A DNA stretch of 64,000 nucleotides from Streptomyces marokkonensis (GTDB taxonomy: Bacteria; Actinomycetota; Actinomycetes; Streptomycetales; Streptomycetaceae), in NCBI RefSeq assembly GCF_008312835.1, contig NZ_VSKS01000003.1, positions 310,001 through 374,000 of the forward strand. The letters are read 5' to 3'. A program made the position numbers and the translations under genes. Shown one piece after another: positions 33,907-42,920 of this stretch. The notes below the pieces were generated by a model, which had not been told where the DNA came from, ran no database searches, and saw only the letters and a list, made by a program, of their open reading frames with translations. Numbering within the stretch: the stretch's first letter is position 1; every line of letters begins with the position of its first letter.

Positions 33907-34164
33907 TTTGTTTTCCGCCTGCCCATTCCACTTGTTTTCCGCCGCTGATCAACAGGTTCCGGCCGCCGGACGCGCCCCGACAGCGGCGGCCGCTCCGTCG
34001 CCCGCCGGGCTGCGGAGCCGGTGAAGTGTGACCGTTCGGCAACAGCCACGAGGCACGCGAGGTGCCGCACCAGGCCCCCGACCAGTAGTCATATCGAGTG
34101 TTGATCAGTTCGAGATCGACAACGGACTTGGACGGACGGCGCCCGGCGCTGCTGTGGTCGGAGC
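33907..34164. other. Spacer between cold-shock terminator and PBP gene
   Basis: No gene is seen in this stretch. It includes the promoter region of the penicillin-binding protein gene, relatively AT-rich around 34085-34130 (TCATATCGAGTGTTGATCAG); I cannot define a -35/-10 pair with confidence. Confidence 0.5.
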
Positions 34165-35793
34165 ATGAACTTCTCCCTGGACCTTCCCCCGGGCGGACCC
34201 CGCCGTCGCCGTCCCCGCAGGACCGCCAGGTCCCTCACCGCCGTGGCGGTGGTGGCCGCGGTCGCCGCGGGCGGGGCGTACGCGGCCGGCCTCGGACCCT
34301 TCGAGCGGGACACCGGACCGGACCCCGAGGCGGTGGCCGAGGCCCGCGCGTTCCTCGCCGACTGGGCAGCCGGGCGACTGCCGGAGGCCGCCGCCCGTAC
34401 GACCGGACCCGACCGCGCGGAGCGGGTGCTGGGCAGCTTCACCACCGGACTCGACATCGACGAGCCGGAGTTCACGGCCGGAAAGCCCGAGGAGACCGGC
34501 GACGGCACCCTCACCGTGCCCTTCACCGCTCGGATGCCCGTCACGGGCCTCGGCACCTGGACGTACACATCGGAGCTGCCGCTGCGGGAACGGCCCGACG
34601 GCGCCTGGACGGTGGACTGGAGGCTGTCGCTCGTCCACCCGAGGCTCAGCGACACGCGGAAGTTCCGCCTGGAACGCGAGGAGAGCGAGCCGGTCGAGGC
34701 CACCGACCGCGACGGCGAGACCCTGACGGGTGCCACGCACCCGTCCCTCGGGCCGGTCCTCGGCCGCCTCGCCGGGGGCGCGGACGGCGGCGGGCCGCGC
34801 GGCGCGGTGCACCTCGTCGACCGGGCCACGGGGAAGGTGGAGCGCACGGAGGTCTCCTTCGGCGGCACGGACACCCGCGAGGACGAAGGCCCCGTCCGCA
34901 CCACCCTCGACGCCCGCTGGCAGTCGGCCGCCGAGCGCGCCCTCGCGAAGGCCGACGGCAGGAACGCCGCGCTCGTCGCCCTGCGCATCGACGACGGGGA
35001 GATCCTGGCCGTGGCGAACTCGCCCGCCTCCGGCTTCAACCGGGCCGTCTCCGGCACCTACGCGCCAGGCTCCACCTGGAAGATCGTCACCAGCGGCGCC
35101 CTGCTGCTGAAGGGCGCGGTCGCACCCGGCGACGTCGTGGACTGCCCCAAGTACCTGACGGTGGGCAAACGGTTCCAGAACGTGGAGACCTCGGAACACC
35201 CCGGTGCCACCTTCCGCAAGGACTTCACCGAGTCCTGCAACACCGCGTTCATCGGCCTGCGCGGCAGACTCGGCGAGGGCGAGCTCGGGGACGTGGCGAA
35301 GAAGTACTTCGGGGTCGGCCAGACCTGGCACGTGGGCATCCCGTCGTACGACGGTTCGGTACCGGTGCCGCGCGACGCCACGGAGAAGGCCGCGTCGATG
35401 ATCGGGCAGGGCCGGGTCCAGGCCAACCCGCTGATCATGGCGTCGGTCACCGCCACGGCCGTGTCGGGCACCTTCCACCAGCCCTCGCTCGTCGACGGCA
35501 CCGAGGACACGACCAGCACGGAGCCGCTGCCCCGAAAGGTCGTGACCCAGCTGCGCGAGCTGATGCGGGCCACGGTCACCGAGGGCACGGCGCGCGTCCT
35601 GGCCGGCCTGCCCGGGGACATCGGCGCCAAGACCGGCACCGCCGAGGTCTCCGACGAGCAGGACAACAACGGCTGGATGGTCGCCCACCGGGGCAATGTG
35701 GCCGTGGCCTGCGTGGTCGAGGAGGGTGTCACAGGCGGCGGTTCGGCGGGACCGGTGATCCGGGACCTGCTGTCCGCCGTACCCGAGTCCTGA
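34165..35793 (+). CDS. Class B penicillin-binding protein with NTF2-like N-terminal domain
   Basis: A 542-residue membrane-anchored D,D-transpeptidase for peptidoglycan cross-linking. A basic N-terminus and one membrane helix (SLTAVAVVAAVAAGGAYAAG) precede an NTF2-like MecA-N domain (about residues 50-150). The transpeptidase domain has S303-T-W-K306 (SxxK), S357-C-N359 (SxN) and K489-T-G491. PBPs with a MecA-N domain often have low affinity for beta-lactams. The neighbouring beta-lactamase gene starts 28 nt after the stop, so the two probably form a resistance operon. Confidence 0.93.
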   Translation: MNFSLDLPPGGPRRRRPRRTARSLTAVAVVAAVAAGGAYAAGLGPFERDTGPDPEAVAEARAFLADWAAGRLPEAAARTTGPDRAERVLGSFTTGLDIDEPEFTAGKPEETGDGTLTVPFTARMPVTGLGTWTYTSELPLRERPDGAWTVDWRLSLVHPRLSDTRKFRLEREESEPVEATDRDGETLTGATHPSLGPVLGRLAGGADGGGPRGAVHLVDRATGKVERTEVSFGGTDTREDEGPVRTTLDARWQSAAERALAKADGRNAALVALRIDDGEILAVANSPASGFNRAVSGTYAPGSTWKIVTSGALLLKGAVAPGDVVDCPKYLTVGKRFQNVETSEHPGATFRKDFTESCNTAFIGLRGRLGEGELGDVAKKYFGVGQTWHVGIPSYDGSVPVPRDATEKAASMIGQGRVQANPLIMASVTATAVSGTFHQPSLVDGTEDTTSTEPLPRKVVTQLRELMRATVTEGTARVLAGLPGDIGAKTGTAEVSDEQDNNGWMVAHRGNVAVACVVEEGVTGGGSAGPVIRDLLSAVPES

Positions 35794-35820
35794 CCGAACC
35801 GTCCGAAAGGGAGCGTCCCC

Positions 35821-36780
35821 GTGACCCCACACCCCTCACGCCGCGCGTTACTGCTGGCCGCGGCGCTCGCCCCGGCGGCCGGATGCGCCACCGGCACCCC
35901 GGAACGCGAACGCGGCCGGGGACCCACCGCGACACCGGAGTCCCCGTCACCGTCGTCGTCGCCCTCGTCGAGCCGAGGGGCCCCCGCCCCGGTGGACCCC
36001 CCGAGCCTCGCCGAGCTCGAACGTGAGTACGGTGCCCGCCTCGGCGTGTACGCCGTCGCGACCGGCACCGGGGCCACCGTGATCCACCGTGCCGACGAGC
36101 GCTTCGCGTTCTGCTCCGTCTTCAAGACGCTCGCCGCGGCCGCCGTCCTGGACCGCGGCCCGCGCGCCCGCCTGGACGAGCGCGTCACCTACACGCGGGC
36201 CGACCTCGCCGCCCACTCACCGGTCACGGAGCGGCACGCGGACACCGGCATGACCCTCCGCCGGCTCTGCGACGCCGCGGTCCGCCACAGCGACAACACG
36301 GCCGCCAACCTGCTGCTGCGCGAGGTCGGCGGCCCGCGGGCCGTCACCGCCTACCTGCGCGGACTCGGTGACTCCGTGAGCCGCCTCGACCACTACGAAC
36401 CCGAACTGAACAGGAACCCGCCCGGAGACCCGCGGGACACCACGACCCCGCGGGCCGTCGCCGCCGACTACCGCGCCCTCGTCCTCGGCGACGCCCTGCC
36501 GGCCGCGGAACGGACGACGCTGACCGACTGGCTGGTCCGCAGCACCACCGGCGGCCGGCGCATCCGGGCCGGGGTCCCCCGCGGCTGGACGGTGGGCGAC
36601 AAGACCGGCACCGGCTCCTGGGGGCGGGCCAACGACGTCGCGGTCCTGTGGCCCGGCCGCGGCGCCCCGCTGGTGATGGCCGTCATGACGGACCGCCCCG
36701 GCCGCGACGCCGCCCCCTCCGACGCGCTGATCGCCGAGGCGGCCCGCCGCGTGCTCGGCGTGCTCGCCGCCCCGCGCTGA
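35821..36780 (+). CDS. Class A beta-lactamase with a TTA (bldA) codon
   Basis: A 319-residue serine beta-lactamase exported by a twin-arginine lipoprotein signal (SRRALLLAAALAPAAGC). All class A motifs are present: S99-V-F-K102, S157-D-N159, the omega-loop E193-P-E-L-N197, and K261-T-G263. Codon 10 is TTA (35848-35850), the rare leucine codon read by the developmentally controlled bldA tRNA, the only one I found in a convincing gene of this window. GTG start after AAAGGGAG. It is probably co-transcribed with the PBP gene 28 nt upstream. Confidence 0.95.
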   Translation: MTPHPSRRALLLAAALAPAAGCATGTPERERGRGPTATPESPSPSSSPSSSRGAPAPVDPPSLAELEREYGARLGVYAVATGTGATVIHRADERFAFCSVFKTLAAAAVLDRGPRARLDERVTYTRADLAAHSPVTERHADTGMTLRRLCDAAVRHSDNTAANLLLREVGGPRAVTAYLRGLGDSVSRLDHYEPELNRNPPGDPRDTTTPRAVAADYRALVLGDALPAAERTTLTDWLVRSTTGGRRIRAGVPRGWTVGDKTGTGSWGRANDVAVLWPGRGAPLVMAVMTDRPGRDAAPSDALIAEAARRVLGVLAAPR

Positions 36781-36804
36781 GCCGGGGGAGTGGCCCTCGT
36801 GCGG

Positions 36805-37122
36805 TCAGCCCTGTTTGGGCGCGGCCTGCTGGACCACCTCGAAGGACCACAGGGTGGCGTCCGTGGCCGCCGGGCGCGGCTTCTCACCCTGCTCCCCGTG
36901 GGCGGCCCGGCCCCGGCCGGCCATCCAGCGCTGGAAGTCCTCCTCGGTCCGCCAGCGGGTGTACACGAGGTAGGTGTCGGTGCCCTCCACCGGACGGAGC
37001 AGCTCGAACCACTCGAACCCGTCGGAGTTCTCCACCGCCCCCGCTCGCGCGGCGAACCGCTGCTCCAGCGTCTCGCGCTGCTCTTCCGGGACCGTGAGTA
37101 CGTTGATCTTGACGATGCTCAT
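36805..37122 (-). CDS. Antibiotic biosynthesis monooxygenase (ABM/IsdG-like) protein
   Basis: A 105-residue ferredoxin-like alpha/beta protein from the ATG at 37122. The family pattern INVLTVPEEQRETLEQRFAARAG, then EWFELLRPVEGTDTYLVYTRW and EEDFQRWM, is clear. Members include quinone-forming monooxygenases and haem-degrading IsdG/HmoB-like enzymes; the insertion AGRGRAAHGEQGEKPRP resembles the haem-oxygenase-like actinobacterial group. Substrate unknown. It is convergent with the beta-lactamase gene. Confidence 0.88.
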   Translation of the reverse strand: MSIVKINVLTVPEEQRETLEQRFAARAGAVENSDGFEWFELLRPVEGTDTYLVYTRWRTEEDFQRWMAGRGRAAHGEQGEKPRPAATDATLWSFEVVQQAAPKQG

Positions 37123-37165
37123 ACCCCGATTGTTCCGCAGGGGCGGCACGGGAGGCGCGGAAGGG

Positions 37166-38050
37166 TCAGCCGAGGCAGATCACCAGGAGGCAGAGCCGGG
37201 AGGAGTCCGGTTCGGTGGACGGCGGGGTGGAGGGGGCGGGCCCGGAGCCGTCGCCCTGGTCCGTGCCGCCGGTCGCGTCGCCGCCGCCGGGGGCCGGGGG
37301 AGGCGGCGTGGGGCGGGTGGCCGCACCGGAGCCGGAGGCGGAGCCCGGCCCCGTGTCCGCGCCCGTATCCGTGTCCGCGCTCCCGCCCGCGTCCGAGCGT
37401 GCGCCGGAGCGGGAGACGGAGTCCGGGGTGGTCGTCCGCGGCCGGGACGTCACCTCCGTGTCCGGGCCGGAGGGGCTGTCCGTGTGGGGGCGGGACGGGG
37501 CGGTGGACGCCGGGGCGGCACCGGTCGGCGCCCGGTCCCCGTCGTCCGCCGGGGGTGACTGCCGCGTGCGGTCGGGGGAGGCGTCCGGGGAGCCCGGAAC
37601 GGTGGAGGAGCCGGCGGGCCCCGTGGCGCCGCCCATGCCGTCGTGGCCGGGCGCCGCGGCGGCCTGGGCGCGGTCCCCGGTGCCCCGGTCCATCGAGGCG
37701 AGGGTCAGCCCACCGCCCACGAGGGCCACGGCCGTGGCGACCAGGGCGCGCCGCTGGGTCTTCTTCCAGCGGGCCAGCTGCCGACGCCGCGCCGCCCGGC
37801 CCGTACCGGAGGGAGCGGGCGTCTCCGAGGCAGCGGGCGTCTCCGAGGCAGCGGGCGTCTCGCGCGGCAGGTCACGGGGGCGTGAGGCGGGGGGAGTGAC
37901 GGGCGGGGTGGGCCCGGCCGCCGCGGTCGCCGTACCGGGAACGGTGTGGCCGCCGACGGCACCGGGCGCGATGTCGGGGGCGTAGGCGCCGCAGCCCGGG
38001 CAGACCAGGGCGCCGTTCAGATGCCGGCGACACGTGGAGCAGTAGTCCAT
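37166..38050 (-). CDS. SCO2400-like protein with N-terminal zinc ribbon and single membrane helix
   Basis: A 294-residue protein. It starts MDYCSTCRRHLNGALVCPGCGAY, a four-cysteine zinc ribbon that marks the SCO2400 family of Streptomyces. A Pro-rich stretch containing an AASET repeat, then a basic segment (RAARRRQLARWKKTQRR) leads to one membrane helix (ALVATAVALVGGGLTLASM). The extracytoplasmic rest is low-complexity Pro/Thr/Ser/Gly/Asp and ends in LCLLVICLG, possibly a disulfide. No function is known. Confidence 0.85.
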   Translation of the reverse strand: MDYCSTCRRHLNGALVCPGCGAYAPDIAPGAVGGHTVPGTATAAAGPTPPVTPPASRPRDLPRETPAASETPAASETPAPSGTGRAARRRQLARWKKTQRRALVATAVALVGGGLTLASMDRGTGDRAQAAAAPGHDGMGGATGPAGSSTVPGSPDASPDRTRQSPPADDGDRAPTGAAPASTAPSRPHTDSPSGPDTEVTSRPRTTTPDSVSRSGARSDAGGSADTDTGADTGPGSASGSGAATRPTPPPPAPGGGDATGGTDQGDGSGPAPSTPPSTEPDSSRLCLLVICLG

Positions 38051-38349
38051 CCGCTGTCTTCCTGAGTTGACGTACCGTCCGCCCGGCGGTGACCGGTCCG
38101 GAGCGGGGGACAGCAACGCTAGCCAGGGCCCCGGCGCACTGTGTGCAGCCCGTGTGCCTCTCCTGCGCACATTCTCCGCGCGCCGCGCGAGGAGGTCGTG
38201 AGAGCCGGTGCCGCACCACCACACAACGGACACTGCTCGTCAACACTCTGGACACAGCCGGAAGTTGGCCTTGACGCCGCACCGTGGTGCCGCGTTGGCT
38301 GTCGAACCACTTGGTACCACGCTCCACGCCCGCCCGGAAGGCACCTCAC
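38051..38349. other. 299-nt divergent intergenic region
   Basis: No gene seen. It carries the divergent promoters of the SCO2400-like gene and the sugar-binding lipoprotein gene. GTGGTGCC (38284-38291) and GGTACCAC (38313-38320) form a loose inverted repeat near the lipoprotein gene. Confidence 0.5.
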
Positions 38350-39489
38350 GTGAACTCCCGTACCACCCCCTCCCCCACCGCCGTACGCCGTTCCGTCCTG
38401 CTCCTGACCGCCACGCTGTCGGCCCTCTCGCTGACCGGGTGCGGCCTCTTCGGCGCGGCCGGCGGCGACGAAGCGGAACGGGGCCCCAGGAGCTACGACA
38501 TCACCGTGGGCCTGCTGCTGCCCGACCGGGACACGGCGCGTTTCGAGAAGTTCGACTACCCGCTGATCAAGGAGCGGATCGCCTCCCTCACCAACAAGCA
38601 GGGCAAGGTCGTCTACGCGAACGCCGAGGGCAGCATGACCAGGCAGAGCGAGCAGTTCGCCAAGCTGATCGCCGACGGCGTCGACGTGGTCCTGGTGGAC
38701 GCGGTGGACGCCAAGGCCGTCGCGGCGGACGTGGAGAAGGCGAAGGAGGCGGGCATACCCGTCATCGCCTACGACCGTCTCGCCGAGGGCCCGATCGACG
38801 CGTACGTCTCGCACGACAACGAACTCGTCGGCCAGGTGCAGGGCCGCGCCCTCGTGAACGCGCTCGGGGAGAACGCCGAGAACAGCAAGGTCGTCATGAT
38901 GAACGGCGAGCCCGCCGACCCGAACACGGCCCTGTTCAAGCAGGGCGCGCTCGGCGAACTGCAAGGCAAGGTGGACATCGCCAAGTCGTACGACACCGAG
39001 AAGTGGCTGCCCGAGGTCGCCGCGGAGAACATGCGCAAGGCGCTCAAGGAGATCGGTGCCGGCGACGTCGCCGCCGTCTACTCGGCGAACGACGGCATGG
39101 CCGGCGCCGTCATCGAGGCACTGGGGGACGCGGGCGTCACCGACCTGCCGCCGGTCACCGGGCAGGACGCGGATCTCGCGGCCGTGCAGCGGATCGTCGC
39201 GGGCACGCAGTACATGACGGTGTACAAGTCCTTCCTGCTGGAGGCGACGGGGGCCGCGGACATGGCGGTGGCCAAGGTGCAGGACCGCTCGATCCAGTTC
39301 GACGCCCTCGCCCGGGACCGCATCGACAGCCCCACGCGCAAGGACGTCCCGGCGATGCTGGTCCCGGTGGTCGCCCTCACGAAGGAGAACATCGAGGACA
39401 CGGTGATCGAGGACGGCGTCTACACCGTCAAGGACATCTGCACCCCGGCCTACGCGACGGCCTGCGCGGAGATCGGCCTCACCTCGTGA
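38350..39489 (+). CDS. XylF-like sugar-binding lipoprotein
   Basis: A 379-residue substrate-binding lipoprotein of the type I periplasmic-binding fold (xylose/ribose class). The signal peptide (RRSVLLLTATLSALSLTGC) has the lipobox LTGC. The mature protein shows ITVGLLLPDRDTARFEKFDYP, then LIADGVDVVLVDAVDAKAVA, IPVIAYDRLAEG and GDVAAVYSANDGMAGAVIEAL, all typical of xylose-binding proteins. GTG start at 38350. No permease (XylH) or ATPase (XylG) gene follows in the window, so it must work with a transporter encoded elsewhere or act as a sensor. Confidence 0.9.
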   Translation: MNSRTTPSPTAVRRSVLLLTATLSALSLTGCGLFGAAGGDEAERGPRSYDITVGLLLPDRDTARFEKFDYPLIKERIASLTNKQGKVVYANAEGSMTRQSEQFAKLIADGVDVVLVDAVDAKAVAADVEKAKEAGIPVIAYDRLAEGPIDAYVSHDNELVGQVQGRALVNALGENAENSKVVMMNGEPADPNTALFKQGALGELQGKVDIAKSYDTEKWLPEVAAENMRKALKEIGAGDVAAVYSANDGMAGAVIEALGDAGVTDLPPVTGQDADLAAVQRIVAGTQYMTVYKSFLLEATGAADMAVAKVQDRSIQFDALARDRIDSPTRKDVPAMLVPVVALTKENIEDTVIEDGVYTVKDICTPAYATACAEIGLTS

Positions 39490-39594
39490 CACGGGCGACG
39501 TGACGCGGCTCACCGTCGCGCGCCGATCAGTTCCGTCCGGCGCGCCGGTCATCCCTGACGGGACGAGACCACGAGCGAGAGAAGGATGGCCGGC

Positions 39595-39813
39595 ATGACC
39601 GCACAGGCGAAGGGCCCCGCGAGCTATTTCCCGTCGATCGAGAAGAAGTACGGGCGTCCGGTCGGGGAGTGGAAGGACCTCATCCGCGCCTCGCCGCTGA
39701 CCCGGCACATGGAGTTGGTCGCCTGGCTCAAGAGCGAACACGGCCTGGGGCACGGCCACGCGAACGCGCTCGTCGCGCACACCCTCGCCGAGGACAGCGG
39801 CCCGAAGGCGTAG
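39595..39813 (+). CDS. DUF4287 protein
   Basis: A 72-residue soluble protein. SYFPSIEKKYGRPVGEWKDLI followed by HMELVAWLKSEHGLGHGHANALVAHTL is the DUF4287 pattern of two to three helices. The start at 39595 (MTAQAKG) is preferred because GAGAAGG lies 9 nt upstream; an ATG at 39586 would overlap that site. Function unknown; homologues are widespread single-domain proteins. Confidence 0.9.
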   Translation: MTAQAKGPASYFPSIEKKYGRPVGEWKDLIRASPLTRHMELVAWLKSEHGLGHGHANALVAHTLAEDSGPKA

Positions 39814-39892
39814 GGCGGCGCGCGAACCGCCGGCGCCGTGCCGCCGGGGTCGCGCGACGGCCCTCCCGCGCCGTCGGAGTTAGGATCCGGGC

Positions 39893-40840
39893 ATGGCCCT
39901 GAGCGTGAGCGACGTGGAGCGGTTCATGGCCGCCCGGCCCCGGCTGGAGGCCATCGCCTACCGGCTGCTCGGCTCGGCGAGCGAGGCCGAGGACGCCGTG
40001 CAGGAGACGTTCCTGCGGTGGCAGGGCGCCGACGTCGACCGCATCAGGGTGCCCGAGGCCTGGCTGACGAAGGTGCTCACCAACCTGTGCCTCAACCAGC
40101 TCACCTCGGCCCGCGCGCGGCGCGAGACCTACGTGGGGCAGTGGCTCCCCGAGCCGCTGATCGCCGGGGACCCGATGCTGGGCCCCGCCGACACCGCCGA
40201 ACAGCGGGAGTCGGTGTCGTACGCGGTCCTCGTCCTGCTGGAGCGGCTCACCCCGGGCGAGCGGGCGGTGTACGTCCTGCGGGAGGCGTTCGACTACACG
40301 CACCGGGAGATCGCCGAGATCCTCGACCTCACCGAGGCCGCCAGCCAGCAGATCCTCCACCGCGCCAAGAAGCACGTCGCGGAGGGCAGGGCCCGTACGG
40401 AGATCGACGAGGCCGCCGCCCGGCGGATCGTCGACGAGTTCCTCGCGGCCGCCACCAGCGGCCGTACCGAGCCGCTGGTGCGGCTGCTCACCCAGGACGC
40501 CGTCGCGATCGGTGACGGCGGCGGGAAGGTCCCGTCGCGCGCCAAGGCGTTCGAGGGCGCGCTCGCGGTCGCGACGTTCGTGCGGGGCCTGTTCACGCCC
40601 GGCAAGGCCAAGCGGGCCCTGGTCGGCGGCTCCCCCGAGGTCTACGCCACGACCGCCAACGGGGACCCGGCCGTCGTGGCGGTCGTCGACGGCCGGGTCG
40701 TCGGCGTCATGTGCCTGGAGGTCACCCCCGAGGGCATCGCCGCCGTCCGGAGCCAGGTCAACCCCGACAAGCTCGAACGGGTGACCGAGCGGTGGGTGGC
40801 GGCCGACCACGGGGAACCCCTGGTCCGCGTCGCCTTCTGA
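39893..40840 (+). CDS. ECF41-type sigma factor with C-terminal SnoaL-like domain
   Basis: A 315-residue ECF sigma factor. Region 2 (RLEAIAYRLLGSASEAEDAVQETFLRW) and region 4 (LTPGERAVYVLREAFDYTHREIAEIL, SQQILHRAKKH) are followed by about 120 residues with a SnoaL/NTF2-like fold that in the ECF41 group acts in place of a separate anti-sigma factor. ECF41 genes typically sit next to an oxidoreductase, epimerase or carboxymuconolactone decarboxylase gene, and an FAD oxidoreductase follows here. The start is the ATG at 39893. Confidence 0.9.
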   Translation: MALSVSDVERFMAARPRLEAIAYRLLGSASEAEDAVQETFLRWQGADVDRIRVPEAWLTKVLTNLCLNQLTSARARRETYVGQWLPEPLIAGDPMLGPADTAEQRESVSYAVLVLLERLTPGERAVYVLREAFDYTHREIAEILDLTEAASQQILHRAKKHVAEGRARTEIDEAAARRIVDEFLAAATSGRTEPLVRLLTQDAVAIGDGGGKVPSRAKAFEGALAVATFVRGLFTPGKAKRALVGGSPEVYATTANGDPAVVAVVDGRVVGVMCLEVTPEGIAAVRSQVNPDKLERVTERWVAADHGEPLVRVAF

Positions 40841-40846
40841 CCGTGG

Positions 40847-40862
40847 TGTGACCGGCATCACA
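40847..40862. promoter_or_regulatory. TGTGA-N6-TCACA palindrome before the oxidoreductase gene
   Basis: TGTGACCGGCATCACA is a perfect dyad of the CRP/FNR form, starting 7 nt past the sigma factor stop and 72 nt before the oxidoreductase. Just downstream, TGTCAGG (about 40873) resembles the -35 of ECF41 promoters, but the expected CGTC -10 is not clear. Confidence 0.5.
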
Positions 40863-40933
40863 TTCCCCTCCTGTCAGGAAACGGCGGTCAGCCCGGTTCA
40901 AGGGGCGAATCCGCCGACGACAGGAGCAAGGCC

Positions 40934-42145
40934 ATGCAGCACCGCATCATCGTCCTCGGGGCCGGCTACACCGGAGCCTTCGCCGCCGGCCGCCTCGCCA
41001 GGCGGCTGCGCCGTGAAGACGTCGCCATCACCCTGGTCAACGCCGAGCCCGACTTCGTCGAACGCGTCCGCAACCACGAGCTCGCGGCCGGCCGCGAGCT
41101 CAGGCACCGGCCCCTCGCCGGGATGCTCGCGGGCACCGGCGTGGAGCTGAGGCTCGCGCGGGTCACCGGCGTCGACGTCGACCGCGGGGCCGTCGCCGTC
41201 CGTGACGCGGACGGCGACGGCGAACTGGAGTACGACACCCTCGTCTACGCCCTCGGCAGCCGGTGGAACGACCAGGGGGTCCCCGGCACCGCCGAGCACG
41301 CCCACGAGATCGCCGGGCGCCCCGGGGCGCTCCGGGTGCGCGAGCGCCTCGCCCGCCTGGACGCCGGACAGCACGTCGTCGTGGTCGGCGGCGGTCTCAC
41401 CGGGATCGAGGCCGCGACCGAGATCGCCGAGGCCCGCCCGGACCTCGACGTCGCCCTCGCCGCCCGCGGCGGCCTCGGCGACTGGCTCTCGCCCAAGGGC
41501 CGCACCCACCTGCGGAAGGTCTTCGACCGGCTCGGCATCACCGCGCACGAGCACGCCGACGTCACCGCCGTGGCCGCCGACCGCGTCATCACCGCCGACG
41601 GCGGCTCCCTCCCGGCCGCCCTCACCGTGTGGACCACCGGCTTCGCCGTCCACCCCATCGCGCGGGCCACCGGCCTGGAGGTCACCGGCACCGGCCGGAT
41701 CGTGGTCGACGGGACCATGCGCTCGGTCTCGCACCCCGATGTGTACGCCATCGGCGACGCGGCCATGGTCACGGGCCCCGGCGGCAAGCCGCTGCGGATG
41801 TCGTGCGCCTCGGGCACCCCCACCGCGTGGCAGGCCGCCGACGCCATCGCGGCACGGCTGACCGGCGGGAAGCTCCCGAACGTGCCGATCCGGTACTTCA
41901 ACCAGTGCATCTCCCTGGGCCGCCGCGAAGGCCTCATCCAGTACGTCACCGCCGACGACCGGGCGGTCGGCGCGGCCCTGACCGGACGGCTCGCCGCCGT
42001 GTACAAGGAGCTGGTCTGCAAGGGCGCCGCCTGGGCCGTGGCCAACCCGACGTTCGGACTGCCGGCCCGCCGCCGCGCCGTACGGACCCCGGCCGCCGCG
42101 GCCACCACCGCCCCGGCCGACCCGGCGGCCGAGGCGGCGGCCTGA
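40934..42145 (+). CDS. FAD-dependent NADH-dehydrogenase-like oxidoreductase
   Basis: A 403-residue pyridine-nucleotide-disulfide/NDH-2-like flavoprotein. The FAD-binding GxGxxG is GAGYTGAFAAG at residues 9-19; the NAD(P)-binding one is VVGGGLTGIEAATEIAE around 154-170; and DVYAIGDAA is the second FAD-contact motif. Two Cys (MSCAS, NQCIS) are present but no redox-active CxxC. Ending with an Ala/Pro-rich tail. It is the expected target of the ECF41 sigma factor encoded upstream. The substrate may be a quinone. Confidence 0.92.
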   Translation: MQHRIIVLGAGYTGAFAAGRLARRLRREDVAITLVNAEPDFVERVRNHELAAGRELRHRPLAGMLAGTGVELRLARVTGVDVDRGAVAVRDADGDGELEYDTLVYALGSRWNDQGVPGTAEHAHEIAGRPGALRVRERLARLDAGQHVVVVGGGLTGIEAATEIAEARPDLDVALAARGGLGDWLSPKGRTHLRKVFDRLGITAHEHADVTAVAADRVITADGGSLPAALTVWTTGFAVHPIARATGLEVTGTGRIVVDGTMRSVSHPDVYAIGDAAMVTGPGGKPLRMSCASGTPTAWQAADAIAARLTGGKLPNVPIRYFNQCISLGRREGLIQYVTADDRAVGAALTGRLAAVYKELVCKGAAWAVANPTFGLPARRRAVRTPAAAATTAPADPAAEAAA

Positions 42146-42175
42146 CCGCGCGCACCGCCCCGGCCGGCCGGCGGG

Positions 42176-42625
42176 TCAGCGCGTGAGGTCGAAGGCGGCG
42201 GCGCGCGGCACGAACGCCGTGCCGCCGTCCTCGGCCCTCGCCAGCGCCGAGACGTACCAGGTCCCCCTGTCCAGTCGGGCCGCCTCCTCCTTCGTGACCT
42301 TCAGCGTGTACGTGCAGCGGGAGGTCACGTCCGTGGTGGGGCGGCACGTGGCGTCGTCCACGTACCGCATCTCCGCCCCGGTCGGGTCGAGTTCCGAACG
42401 CGCGGGCCACGCGACGACCTTGAGGCCCCGGACGCCCGAGTCGTCGCGCACCTCCGCGGTGAAGGTGACCGAGCCCGGGCCGCCGGCCGACGGGGCGGCG
42501 TAACGGACCGTGGCGTTCCGCACGGCCGGCCCCGTGCCGGAGGAGGCGACGGCGAGGCCGCCGGCGGCCACCGCGCCCACGACGACGGCGGCGACGAGCG
42601 ACGAACCGAGAAGGTGCTTGGGCAT
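42176..42625 (-). CDS. DUF5707-like secreted protein
   Basis: A 149-residue secreted protein from the ATG at 42625 (after GGGGGA). A signal peptide of about 28 residues (LLGSSLVAAVVVGAVAAGGLAVASS) leads to a beta-rich domain: SVTFTAEVRDDSGVRGLKVVAWP, two cysteines (ATCRPTTDVTSRC) and YTLKVTKEEAARLDRGTWYVSALA. This matches the DUF5707 pattern of Streptomyces exported proteins. Function unknown. It is convergent with the oxidoreductase. Confidence 0.82.
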   Translation of the reverse strand: MPKHLLGSSLVAAVVVGAVAAGGLAVASSGTGPAVRNATVRYAAPSAGGPGSVTFTAEVRDDSGVRGLKVVAWPARSELDPTGAEMRYVDDATCRPTTDVTSRCTYTLKVTKEEAARLDRGTWYVSALARAEDGGTAFVPRAAAFDLTR

Positions 42626-42920
42626 GGGAGATCCCCCTGGCAGGAATGGGTGGAGAGCGGGTGCGGTGTGCGCACCGCCCGAGGAGAACGGGAGAGCGGT
42701 CCCGGTGACGTGGTGTCCCGCCGCCTTCCCGATGTGATCGAGCCTAGGGGCCGGGGCGGCGCCCGGCCTCGGGCCGCCGGACGATTGCCGCGTCCAACCG
42801 GAGAGGCAGAACGGCCCTTTCTCCGTCCACCCCCCGGCCGTCTGCAACCCAGGTAAGAGGCCCGGATCCCCCTTCAGCCGGAGCCGGGACGCCCGCCCGC
42901 GGCCATAGCCTTGGCCCGTC

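Noticed and set aside
38284-38320. Inverted repeat GTGGTGCC ... GGTACCAC before the sugar-binding lipoprotein gene, as a LacI/GntR operator
   Set aside because: One mismatch, a 21-nt loop and no nearby regulator gene; too weak to call.
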